Shown: positions 31,701-41,388 of the stretch, one piece after another
How the letters are laid out: each line of letters starts with the position of its first letter
Numbering within the stretch: position 1 is the stretch's first letter
Assembly (NCBI GenBank): GCA_017506865.1
Contig: JAFCMP010000051.1
Span: 310,001-374,000 of the forward strand
DNA length: 64,000 nt
Direction: 5' to 3'
Source: Tribonema minus
Lineage: Eukaryota > Sar > Xanthophyceae > Tribonematales > Tribonemataceae
Made by a program: the position numbers and the translations under genes
Notes under the pieces: generated by a model
Told to the model about the DNA's origin: nothing
What the model saw: the letters and a program-made list of their open reading frames with translations, nothing else
The model's database searches: none

Positions 31701-31857
31701 CGGTGAGATCTCCGGGGCGCATGTGATCAAGGCTATCGGCATGGACCCCGGCCAGAAGTCGATTGCGGTCAGCGTCCGTGAGCTCGTGACCCCAGGCCTG
31801 TCCGCTGCAGACCTCAAGGGGACAGCGGTCAAGTCCAGGACTGCTGACTTAAGCTGA
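31701..31857 (+). pseudogene. Possible remnant of a TnpB/Fanzor-like nuclease (RuvC-I-like motif)
   Basis: After an acceptor-like TCTCTTTGCAG, the frame reads GEISGAHVIKAIGMDPGQKS, then IAVSVREL, and stops at 31857. An aliphatic stretch followed by G-x-D-P-G and a beta-strand-like IAVSV resembles the first RuvC motif (catalytic Asp) of TnpB/Fanzor proteins. The fragment is only about 50 residues, with no RuvC-II/III or zinc finger joined to it. The assignment is tentative. Confidence 0.25.
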
Positions 31858-32656
31858 ATTCAAGTGAGTCCCACAAATTCAAGTGAATCCCACAAACTTT
31901 CAGCACCAACCAAATGCTGCAGTGGTCGGTCTGGGGGTTGCTGTAGTTGGTGTACATGCTTTCTACTGCTGCTCTTGAGCACTGACTCCTCAATCATGCT
32001 GCAGCCCTGGCCCTCGTTTCAGCGCTGACTGCTGATCGAATTTACATATTTCGCCTTTGCTGCGCTCAGCGTCAGCAGCAGCAAACATGCCTAAATGTGA
32101 CATGTCTCACAGCAAGCACTGTAATCTAGCCTACGATTTAGAGCGCGCGCAGTGAATGCCTGCAGCAGCAGAAGTGCACAATCAACTTTGAAGAAGCATG
32201 AGTATGTTTGACTGCGCATGCGAAGGTCGTAGGCATTGTAGCACATTGCAATGACGGCGAGGCGGTGATTTAATGGAACTTTGAAAAAGCAAACGTGTGG
32301 TGATGATGTGCATCCACTTGGTCACAAGTGATGATGCACAGCAGGTTGGGGGCGAGTAGGGGGCGTAACATGCATTCAGAGCACTACTATTTGCACCGTG
32401 CAGGCTACTCTGACATGCACTGATGCAATGCTTGCCAAGTGACAAAAGTGGGCACGGTGCATGCCAGTGGTGCAGCCTAACAAGAAGCAGTTGAGAACGG
32501 AGGCCAATTTCTGTCTGTGATCATGCAAGTAGTTGAGAACGCCAGCCTGTATGGATTTTATGACATGTATTCTGATGCATGCAAGTGCACACCAGCAGAG
32601 ACTTGTGGCTCACTGCAACCCCCCCCCCCTCTTTGTTGTGTGCTCCCCACTCAGTC

Positions 32657-32923
32657 TGGCAGTTTGGAGGCGTTGGCAAAGAGCCCGCGGCGTTACATTG
32701 AGAAGTGCGCCAGGAGCGACCCGCAGTTCCACGCGGCGGATGCGATATTCACGGAGGACTCGGAGATGTCCTTCCGCAGGCCTGGCGTCACTGCGACATG
32801 CAGCCAACTACGCCGCAGTGACGCACGACACGCTGTACGTGCGCACGCGCCATCACTGCACCTGGGAGCGGCGGATGTGATCCCGGCACACAGACGGAAC
32901 ACTGACCTCGCAGCAGCTACATA
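32657..32923 (+). pseudogene. Frameshifted protein remnant, possibly from the same element
   Basis: After CTGGCAG, one frame reads LEALAKSPRRYIEKCARSDP then QFHAADAIFTEDSEMSFR. The sense then continues in a second frame (LRHAANYAAVTHDTLYVRTR then HHCTW) and returns to RNTDLAAAT. The switch between frames and lack of a start suggest a decayed coding segment. It lies about 1 kb downstream of the GMDPG fragment in the same orientation, so the two may be parts of one dead gene. Family uncertain. Confidence 0.25.
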
Positions 32924-35099
32924 GACTGTCGGAGTGTAGGCGCTGATGCGGTCTTTGCTACTGAGTCTACTCTTTGGAGGAACTTGCAATGCCCTTAATA
33001 CTGATGCGTGCAAGGTTTTATCACTCTGTGCCCGAGGCTTTTGCCTTGCACTAACTTGGAGTTGAAGTTTGCAAGCATACTTGGTAACTTAAAGGCTGAA
33101 ATGAAAGAGTATTGATGACACAGCTGATATGAAGGCTGGGCTGTGCCTGGCAACTGTGGCAATGAACCCAACGGCATCTTGCAGTGCATCTTTCAGCATA
33201 TACCGCATGTACAGTGCTATATGCCAGTGTACATTGGCGAGATTGCCACATGTACCTACTGCAGGCTCAATTGTGTTTGCTTCTGTTTCTATTCACAAAA
33301 AACGTGCATGCTGCGGACAAATCCGCACTGTACAGAAAGGCAGAGATAGTCAACCCTCAGCATCGAGTTGAAGTATTGCCACCTCGCCACTGGTACAGCA
33401 CAATTGTGATCGACTTCAGTATCACGCTCTGGCCATGATGCCAAGTGCCACGAAACAACTTTGCAGCTCCGCGGCAGCAAACTCCAAACTTGACAACTTG
33501 AAAGTGCAGCTCTAAAGGATTAGGGCACAAATTTTATCAAAGCCCTTACAGGCCGCCAAGTGTTCTAGTAGCCGCGCGGGGATGAGACTGCAGCAGTCTG
33601 ATATGTGCCCAGTGCCAGCATGCTGCTTTTGCTGCTGGAAAGCTTGTGCGCATTGCAGAGCTTGGGTTAGCCGCTACAGCTATGCCAAAGTGACTGGGCG
33701 CAGCCAACGCCTTGGGCGCAACCGCTGCTGCGGAACTTAAGGGGGCAAAATTGAAGTAGGTGCAGAGCGTGCCACAACGCAGCCACCATCATGATGATCG
33801 ACGGTGATGCTGCCGTTTTCTTCTGCGCGCACGGCCCACCGTGACGCTGCGGACCGGTCTGTGGCAGCGCCTGCAGTGCGGCACCTCAGGCTGCTGCAGC
33901 AGTGCTCGAGCGCTATTCCTGCGCCGCGCAGCATCATGATCCACACCCTGTGGCCACGTCACGCAGAGTGACTATAGGTTATAGCCTAACCCTACACTCA
34001 GGCTGACAGCCTTGAATTGCGAAACAGGGGTGACCTCAGGCTGAATTGGAAAAAATGGGACCCAGCATCAAACCAAGTACTTTGGTGAAGTCTGGTTGAA
34101 CCCTACCAGCGTTTGATGCTCAATTTCAACATGATGTTGAGGTTGTGAGGTGAAGTGCCCAGTGTTGAAGTTGGTTAGGACTCATGTTGAGCACTGAGCA
34201 CGTTTCAACCTTCAAATTGGAACTGAACTCCCGTACTTAGCCAAAGTTCACAGTCGAGGTTGAAGTTCAAATCCAATTTCAACGTGGTATATCTCAAGAT
34301 CCTGAACGTAAAAAGACCCTGTGGGTCCCTGAATTCAGGTCCTGTTTTTCGAAGTTCAAACCTCTGTCACACGGTGTGGCATCATGATGCATTGTATGCG
34401 CCGCGGCTTGCACCGTGGCGGCACCTGCAGTACGCTGACGCCGTCTTTCACTAGTTGGCAAATGTTTTGACGAGTAAAGCGTGCGCCGCGGCCCATGCCA
34501 TGGCGGCGTTGGCACTTGTAGCTTCCTCTATGATAGACTACGTGTTGTTCGTCTCCGGGTATACTACACATCACGGCCGACTATTACAAGGTGGCTGCTG
34601 TCACCATGTGACAGTAGCAGTGACTGTAGTATACTGCAGCTGCTACGGCTCGAAGTTTGTGCACCTTCAAACTGGTTGAGAGGGTGATATATCGATACTA
34701 TGACACATAGGCATAACTTGTGATTGCCCCCAGAAGGTTCGAGATGCTTGTTATCATGCGATGGTCAATTTTCGCTTGGGGCGCGAAAAACATTGAAGCT
34801 CTACTAGGTACACCAGTGCTGACAGCTTCCTACTTCGAAGTATATAGCTTCAAAGTATATGATTACTAGACGCATGCATATATTGACACAGTTTGATGTA
34901 TGTATTCTGCACAATGAATCACTTCGCGGTATATGATGAGCAGTTTTTGGTATCCGGTCATACCGTATTACTCAAGAGTCCAAAATGCAGCAATTAGAAA
35001 TCACTAAACGTCCCAAAGGGGACAAGTTCAAGACCCCTTGTTAGAATTTGATCTTGATAATGTGGCCTGCGGGAGTTTCAGCTTTTTCTGTCATAGTAC

Positions 35100-36431
35100 G
35101 TATGGACTTGTATTTATAAAGGCCCAAGGGAGGCCGGATTGCCTATGCAATCGAAAAGCTTGCGTCAACGCAGCAGCCTAGTCTGCGCTGTGTCCTAGGA
35201 GCTTGGATACCGGCGCTGCAACACAGCCCAGCATTCGCGCACCGCGTGTGTACGCCATGACGTGCTCCGCCAACTCTCGCGCCAGCGACATGCTCAGCTC
35301 AATGAGGATCTGACGCTTAGCTAACCCGGCCTTGCGTAACACATCTGCCTTCCCCCCCCCCTGAGCACAGTGCTGAATGCATTGCCAACTCCTTGACAAA
35401 AAGTCTTGTCTGCTTGCCCAGCCGTCCGTACGACTCCTGCACGAATGGCACAAAAGCCCAAGATGACGTCAAGGTGCCGGTGTGGTGCTTGACCTTCGCG
35501 TCCTCCCCCACCCCAGCAGCATAGCCGTCCGTGTTCGAGGCATTTGTTTTGCCTGTCAGGTACGAGCTCGCTGTGGGCGCGCGCACACTTCTGTCTAGCA
35601 CTATTCCCTTGTTATGGTATGCACTGCTAAAGTGCAGACACCCTGGGTCAATGACTGTGTCCGCCCGATACCCCGGTACCTTGAAGACGCTAGCATCCTC
35701 ATTGCGGACAATAGAGACATGGTGCTGTCTCAAGATGCGCTGCAGGCACCGTTTTTGGGCAGTGTGTGTCGCGTTGTGCCCCCGTATGTGCTGGCTGGGG
35801 CAGCTGATCGCATGCGTGGAGGTGGGGCTCACGTCACTGCACCGCCATGGGCACACCTCGCCCTGTATGCCCCACCCATCTATGAAGATCGCAACCAAAA
35901 TCATCGTGGCTGCTGCCATACTGGACAAGCGCGCCGCACCCGGGCGGTCATTGGCAGCGGGTGGCACGCTCATCCACGCCATTGCCCCGGACGCACGCTG
36001 GCTGCGCAGCTGCGCCAGGACCCGCGCGCTAGCCTGTTGGCGGCGGCGGCTGGTGTCGCGCGAGTCACCAATAGGTGCAGCCTGCGTCAGCTTGCCCTCG
36101 GCACCAGCCGAGGCAGCCTCTAGGTCCTTCACCAGGCAATCCTCGTATTGGCGTCGAAGAACATTTGAAAGGCCGGCCTGTAGTCCGTGTGTGAAGTGAC
36201 CGCGCCGGCGGCGAGGCACTACCTTCCTGCAGATCTCGTCAGCATAGGCCTCCCAGTCGTCGTCGTCGTCCTCCTGCCCGCCGCTGCAGTTGCTTTCTTC
36301 CGCGCTCGTTTGTGTTTTAGCGGGCGTGGAAGAGGCAGCCGCGCCAGCGGCTTGAGGGCCAGGTACGGTCGCCGCCGCAGCGGCCGCCTCGGCGCCAGGC
36401 GCAATGCCGTGGGTGTGTGGGGCTGGCTCAG
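35100..36431 (-). mobile_element. Second, shorter copy of the same LINE (5' truncated, frameshifted)
   Basis: Nearly identical to the 3' part of the 36705-40730 copy, starting inside the low-complexity linker before the DDDDDWEAYADEICRKVV segment and ending at the same 3' terminus. The possible target duplication is short: AGTAC at 35095-35099 and 36432-36436. A C run near 35352-35361 has one more base than the corresponding run of the long copy and shifts the frame, so the last 59 or so codons are out of frame with the rest. Many scattered substitutions separate the two copies. Confidence 0.85.
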
Positions 36432-36693
36432 AGTACTGGGATCCTCGGAGACTGAGAGACAAGCACAGAAGCTGGCCCTGATATCAGCCCAACAGACCAA
36501 ATGGCACCCCCAAGAAAGCACAGACTGAGTCTCAATTTACTAAGTAGGATTATAACCACCAAAGTTTTTTTATTTTTTAAAACGTCTCAATGGCAACCAT
36601 ACTAAATTTGTTGGCGAGGGGTCTTTAGGCCGGGAGCGTTTCTTAGACATCACACGTGTGAGTGTCACAGTGGGTTCTGGGACTGTTCTGAAC

Positions 36694-36704
36694 CGTTTTT
36701 GCAC
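36694..36704. repeat. Target-site duplication, 3' side of the LINE copy
   Basis: CGTTTTTGCAC, identical to 40731-40741; it directly abuts the conserved 3' end of the element. Confidence 0.85.
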
Positions 36705-39700
36705 GTATGGACTTGTATTTATAAAGGCCCAAGGGAGGCCGGGTTGCCTATGCAATCGAAAAGCTTGTGTCAACGCAGCAGCCTAGTCTGCGCTGTGCCC
36801 TAGGAGTTTGGATACCGGCGCCGCAACACAGCCCAGCATTCGCGCTCCACGTGTGTATGCCATGACGCGCTCCGCCAACTCCCGCGCCAGCGATATGCTC
36901 AGCTCAATGTGGATCTGACGCTTAGCTAACCCGGCCTTGCGTAACACATCTGCCTTCCCCCCCCCTGAGCACAGTGCTGAGTGCATTGCCAACTCCTTAA
37001 CAAAAAGGCTTGTCTGCTTGCCCAGCCGTCCGTACGACTCCTGCACGAATGGCACAAAAGCCCAAGATGACGTCAAGGTGCCGGTGTGGTGCTTGACCTT
37101 CGCGTCCTCCCCCACCCCAGCAGCATAGCCGTCCGTGTTCGAGGCATTTGTTTTGCCTGTCAGGTACGAGCTCGCTGTGGGCGCGCGCACACTTGTGTCT
37201 AGCACTATTCCCTTGTTACGGTATGCACTGCTAAAGTGCAGACACCCTGGGTCAATGACTGTGTCCGCCCGATACCCCGGTACCTTGAAGACGCTAGCGT
37301 CCTCATTGCGGACAATAGAGACATGGTGCTGTCTCAAGATGCGCTGTAGGCACCGCTTTTGGGCAGTGTGTGTCGCGTTGTGCCCCCGTATGTGCTGGCT
37401 GGGGCAGCTGATCGCATGCGTGGAGGTGGGGCTCACGTCACTGCACCGCCATGGGCACACCTCGCCCTGTATGCCCCACCCGTCTATAAAGATCGCAACC
37501 ATAATCATCGTGGCTGCTGCCATACTGGACATGGGCGCCGCACCCGGGCGGTCATTGGCAGCGGGTGGCACGCTCATCCACGCCATTGCCCCGGACGCAC
37601 GCTGGCTGCGCAGCTGCGCCAGGACCCGCGCGCTAGCCTGTTGGCGGCGGCGGCTGGTGTCACGCAAGTCACCAATAAGTGTAGCCTGCGTCGGCTTGCC
37701 CACGGCACCAGCCGAGGCAGCCTCTAGGTCCTCCACCAGGCAGTCCTCGTATTGACGTCGAAGAACATTTGAAAGGCGGGCTTGTAGTCCGTGCGTGAAG
37801 TGACCGCGCCGGCGGCGGGGCACTACCTTTCTGCAGATCTCGTCAGCATAGGCCTCCCAGTCGTCGTCGTCGTCCTCCTGCCCGCCGCTGCAGCTGCTTT
37901 CTTCCGCGCTAGTTTGTGTTTTAGCGGGCGTGGAAGAGGCAGCCGCGGCAGCGGCTTGAGGGCCAGGTACGGTCGCCGCCGCAGCGGCCGCCTCGGCGCC
38001 AGGCACAATGCCGTGGGTGTGTGGGGCTGGCTCAGTGGTCCCCGTCTCCGTGACGGCAGTTGCGGCGTAGATCGCTTGCACCGCAGTGGGGAGCGTCGAC
38101 GCTGCGGCCGTTGTATCCGCTGCCCACCGTAGCAACGATGCTGGGAGCTGCTCGGCCACAGCTGTGCGTGATTTTTCGCCGCCATCAGCTGTCAGCGCTC
38201 GCGTAGAGCGTCGCACGGCCTCGATGATTGGCGGCAGTCCCTGGTCCTCGCGTATTGCGCATGAGTGCTGCGCGAACCAGGTGACTGCGCCGTGTTCGTC
38301 AGTGCCGAGCCTCAGGGCCCCTGCTGCCACAGTGGCATGAATTATTGCAGGCCGCAGTGTTGTGCATGCCTGGGCCGTGTATGCGGCTGGTGCCAGTAGC
38401 CCCAAAAGCGGCATGCCCAGACCGCCTCGTCGCTCCGGCAACCGTGACGCCCGCAGTGGCACTGCGATGTCCGTGAGTTCTGGCGGGCCCAAGCGCGGCA
38501 ATACCAGCACGCTGCCACTGCTGGCTACCTCATTGTCACCAGCAGTGCAGGCGGCCAGCAGGTGTGACTTCATGACTGCCGCGGTAGCGCAGCCGTGCAG
38601 GTGCAGCATGCGTTCAAGCGTCCATGCACAGAACCCGTCAAATGCGTGCAGCCATGTCTCACTCAAAGCCGTGTCAACGACCCGAGCTAAGAAGCCCATC
38701 CGCTTCGTCAGTGACCTGCGCAGAATGAACTGTGCTGCCTGTAGGTGATGCCGCGCCATCCCAGCTAGCTGCCACGACAATCGCCATGTCCCTGCGTCAA
38801 CAAGATGCTTGCTCATGGCAGCATGCACATAGGCTGGGTGCCCTACCGGTACCCCGACCGACGTAAAGCCCTGACTGGATTCTGGCATGGTGGCGTCCAC
38901 AAACGGTATGTCAAGGGCGCGCAGGCGTGCTCTGGCCGCTTCATCAAACACTGTGCCGCGCATGGCAATGGCCAGCGACTTGTCTGGTCGAACGCGTAGG
39001 CCCCCTGCCGCAAGCCGACGGATCACCTCTGCCACCCCAGCGGCCGCTGCATCGTCGAAGTAGGCAGCTTGCAGCACGTTGAGGTCATCCAGGAAAGCGC
39101 AGTGCGGGGCTGGCGGTTCCGCTGTGCTGTGGCCGTAGGCCGGCATACTGCCGGGCGTCGCATTCACTCCATCAGGGTAGAAGAGTAGGAATGCCGCTGC
39201 CACTGCAAAGTACAGCGGCCCTAGAGGGTCCCCTTGCTGGCACCCTAGGTGGGAGCAGATAATGCGAGCTTCACCGTTCACCTCCACTCGCATCTCTGGG
39301 GCAGTGTCACCACAGTATACGGACTCAAAGTGCGGGAGCAGCTCCGGACAGAAGAGCATAAGTCCCCGCACAATGGCGGCGCGATCCACACTGTTAAATG
39401 CGTTCTCACAGTCCAGCTGGATTGTGGTGCCATACAGCTCGTGCCACACGCGCGCGCGCGCTGCGACATGCTCGACGCCAGACCGGTATCCTACGCCAAA
39501 CTGCGACTTGGAGGCCAGCAGCCCCGATATTTTGCCTTTGACACCCCGTGCCGCTGTGGACCCGAGGAGTCTGCGCCAGACACTGGAGCAGGCGATCGGA
39601 CGCCGCTTCTGTCCTATGCCTGAGAGGGCCGCGGCGCGGAGAAGCCGTTGCGATTGCTCCGGCAGCAGTTCGGGCTCAACAAGCAGCGTCGTGAACACCT

Positions 39701-40730
39701 TGGCCAGGTGATGGGCGAATGCCGGTTCCATCACATCCGATTCTGAATCACCAGCTAGTCCTGGCGAGGCACTGCCCACGGGGCGGGTGGCTGCTTTCAC
39801 TGGTGCACCAGGCCCAGCGGCCATCAAGAGGTGTTCATAGCGTAGGCCGTCCAGCCCTCCTGCCTTCCCCGCCCCTGCTGCGGACAAGGTCGACAGTATG
39901 TCTGTCGCCTCCACCTCGAGGCGCCGTCCGGCTGCGCTGGCAGCATCCTCAGGCCTATCGCTGCGATCATGCGCCTGACCCGATTCGAAGACGGGACTGC
40001 CGCTGCCAGCGGGCCCGGCGGTCGTTGCCACCCCTGCGCCGTGCAAGCAGTGCCGCCGGGCGTCGCGTACCAGGCCGCGCACTTGCTCCATTGGCGTATC
40101 GACTACCCCGGGCCGGGTGCCAGTTTCAGGGTGCTTTGCTGCCAGCACCTGTGCGGTGACCTCGTCTGCTGGGGCGCATGCTTCACGCGCCTCTAGTCGT
40201 GCGGCAGCCAGGCCTACCCCCCGTCGCTTGCCTGAGAGGGCAGCGCATGCTGTTTGCTGCCTGGAGTCAGCCTCCGTCCAGTCGGCATCGAAGTTCGTTT
40301 GTGCCGACGCCGTAGCTGCGTTGTTTGGTTTGGGGGCCCGCAGCGCCGCTGCTGCTGACAGCGTCTTTCTCAGTAGCTCCGCAAAGTCGCCAGACAGCAA
40401 CGCTGCCAGCCGGGCCGCAGGCGGCATACCGGTTCCCTCCGGTTGCCTACCAAAGGCCATTGCTGCTAGCAGGTGCAGCAGCCTGTAGCCGCGCTGCACT
40501 AGAGTCTGAGAAACCTGATGAGCAAACGCCCCGGCACCATGGTGGAGGCGCACCCGTGCCGCCTCACGTGCACTGTCTGTGGCGTCCGCCAGTAGTCGTG
40601 TGGCGTGCTCCACTAGCCGTGCCCACTGGGTGCACTGCAGCTGAGTGCGGAAGGGGTTGGCAGTCGTGGTGAACCGTAGCAGCAGTAGATCCGCCTCATT
40701 GGTCTGGTCAAGTGCGTGGACGACCGAGGG
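36705..40730 (-). mobile_element. 5'-truncated non-LTR (LINE-like) retrotransposon, longest copy
   Basis: The 4,026-bp unit is flanked by identical 11-bp sequences CGTTTTTGCAC at 36694-36704 and 40731-40741, a target-site duplication. The 3' untranslated region is only about 78 bp and ends in CCATAC on the minus strand, with no poly(A) or simple-repeat tail. The reading frame is open at the 5' border, so this copy is truncated although its insertion footprint is intact. The reading frame is unbroken, indicating a young insertion. Confidence 0.85.
36783..40730 (-). CDS. LINE-type reverse transcriptase with C-terminal zinc knuckle and endonuclease-like domain (5' truncated)
   Basis: One uninterrupted frame of about 1,315 codons ends at the stop codon at 36783. 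It is open through the 5' border of the element (40730); no ATG starts it, only an internal GTG at 40613, so the true start was probably lost by truncation. Reverse transcriptase motifs lie about 250-560 residues after that GTG: KAGGLDGLRYEHLL, RRPIACSSVWRRLL, LDCENAFNSVDR (first catalytic Asp), LGCQQGDPLGPLYF and HCAFLDDLNVL, where FLDD replaces the usual F/YxDD. The C-terminal part has a Cys/His cluster (CPWRCSD ... HAISCPSQHIRGH) followed by PGYRADTVIDPG and KGIVLDTSVRAP, the arrangement expected for the restriction-like endonuclease of R2/CRE-type LINEs. No apurinic endonuclease or RNase H domain is seen. The endonuclease assignment is inference from motif order. Confidence 0.85.
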   Translation of the reverse strand, partial: PSVVHALDQTNEADLLLLRFTTTANPFRTQLQCTQWARLVEHATRLLADATDSAREAARVRLHHGAGAFAHQVSQTLVQRGYRLLHLLAAMAFGRQPEGTGMPPAARLAALLSGDFAELLRKTLSAAAALRAPKPNNAATASAQTNFDADWTEADSRQQTACAALSGKRRGVGLAAARLEAREACAPADEVTAQVLAAKHPETGTRPGVVDTPMEQVRGLVRDARRHCLHGAGVATTAGPAGSGSPVFESGQAHDRSDRPEDAASAAGRRLEVEATDILSTLSAAGAGKAGGLDGLRYEHLLMAAGPGAPVKAATRPVGSASPGLAGDSESDVMEPAFAHHLAKVFTTLLVEPELLPEQSQRLLRAAALSGIGQKRRPIACSSVWRRLLGSTAARGVKGKISGLLASKSQFGVGYRSGVEHVAARARVWHELYGTTIQLDCENAFNSVDRAAIVRGLMLFCPELLPHFESVYCGDTAPEMRVEVNGEARIICSHLGCQQGDPLGPLYFAVAAAFLLFYPDGVNATPGSMPAYGHSTAEPPAPHCAFLDDLNVLQAAYFDDAAAAGVAEVIRRLAAGGLRVRPDKSLAIAMRGTVFDEAARARLRALDIPFVDATMPESSQGFTSVGVPVGHPAYVHAAMSKHLVDAGTWRLSWQLAGMARHHLQAAQFILRRSLTKRMGFLARVVDTALSETWLHAFDGFCAWTLERMLHLHGCATAAVMKSHLLAACTAGDNEVASSGSVLVLPRLGPPELTDIAVPLRASRLPERRGGLGMPLLGLLAPAAYTAQACTTLRPAIIHATVAAGALRLGTDEHGAVTWFAQHSCAIREDQGLPPIIEAVRRSTRALTADGGEKSRTAVAEQLPASLLRWAADTTAAASTLPTAVQAIYAATAVTETGTTEPAPHTHGIVPGAEAAAAAATVPGPQAAAAAASSTPAKTQTSAEESSCSGGQEDDDDDWEAYADEICRKVVPRRRRGHFTHGLQARLSNVLRRQYEDCLVEDLEAASAGAVGKPTQATLIGDLRDTSRRRQQASARVLAQLRSQRASGAMAWMSVPPAANDRPGAAPMSSMAAATMIMVAIFIDGWGIQGEVCPWRCSDVSPTSTHAISCPSQHIRGHNATHTAQKRCLQRILRQHHVSIVRNEDASVFKVPGYRADTVIDPGCLHFSSAYRNKGIVLDTSVRAPTASSYLTGKTNASNTDGYAAGVGEDAKVKHHTGTLTSSWAFVPFVQESYGRLGKQTSLFVKELAMHSALCSGGGKADVLRKAGLAKRQIHIELSISLARELAERVMAYTRGARMLGCVAAPVSKLLGHSAD

Positions 40731-40741
40731 CGTTTTTGCAC
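40731..40741. repeat. Target-site duplication, 5' side of the LINE copy
   Basis: CGTTTTTGCAC, identical to 36694-36704. It defines the 5' border of the truncated element at 40730. Confidence 0.85.
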
Positions 40742-40927
40742 ATTGTGGAACTTTCTACATGAACTCATATTATAAAAAAGTTGCATCTTTGGCAGTTGGC
40801 CGCGTCCTGGTATTGATTACGTGCATCACATCATGTTGTCAACATTACACTACTCTGCTATTGTCATGAATATTGGAAAATAGTAATAGTACTCTACAAT
40901 CGATCTTTTGAATCGTTTCCATTGATC

Positions 40928-41075
40928 AGGCTCGCCGCGTGATGACTCACCTTGAAGCAGCGCACTGCAATAGCTGAGAACCTTGTGGTGCAGAGCTGGC
41001 GGCCGCCGTGCAGAATACGCAAGTGACGTGGACAAACCTCACACACAATGCTGAGCCGTATGTAGCGCTGGACCA
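40928..41075. repeat. Dispersed repeat, copy 1
   Basis: Resembles 42749-42880: shared GCTCGCC(G/A)CGTGATGACTC, TGCAGAATACGCAA, GTGACGT and CACACA in the same order. Nature unknown; it has no coding capacity that I trust. Confidence 0.7.
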
Positions 41076-41294
41076 AGCAGGGTAGGGTTTGACCATGATG
41101 CCCTCAGGCTCGTAAAGCTCAAATAAGAGCGCACGGCTCCGCGCGCCGGACTGAGCCCTGCGCGGACCAAAACCCAAACCCACACCCTGCATGCCAGTGG
41201 TGCAAGCAGAGCAATCAGTCTTCCCTAGTAGCTGGCACGAGCTGGACGCTATTCAGTGTGCTGGACAATATTCAGTGTGCTGTAGCGCTTGTCC

Positions 41295-41388
41295 TTATGG
41301 ACTGGTATTTATAAAGGCACAAGGGAGGCCGGGTTGCCTATGCAATCGAAAAGTTTGCTTCAACGCAGCAGCCTAGTCTGCACTGTGC
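41295..41388 (-). mobile_element. Third copy of the LINE, 3' end only
   Basis: About 94 bp matching the 3' untranslated region and the final few codons of the element at 36705-36798, with a handful of substitutions. Truncation occurs just upstream of the stop codon. CTTGT occurs near both borders, but I cannot define a clean target duplication. Confidence 0.8.

Larger units (their letters stand above)
29109..35094. other. Region without a recognisable intact gene
   Basis: About 6 kb upstream of the SH3 gene. Reading frames here are short and show no family I recognise, apart from the two weak remnants at 31701 and 32657. Telomere-like motifs occur near 30273-30390, 31211 and 31517. TACTTCGAAGTA palindromes lie at 31173 and 34831. 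No promoter element could be assigned. Confidence 0.6.

Noticed and set aside
35531-36199. Plus-strand 222-codon frame, also present at 37135-37755
   Set aside because: Antisense of the LINE reading frame; the minus strand carries the RT and nuclease-like motifs.
41295-41388. TATTTATAAAGG considered as a TATA-box promoter
   Set aside because: It is part of the LINE 3' UTR, present in all three copies.
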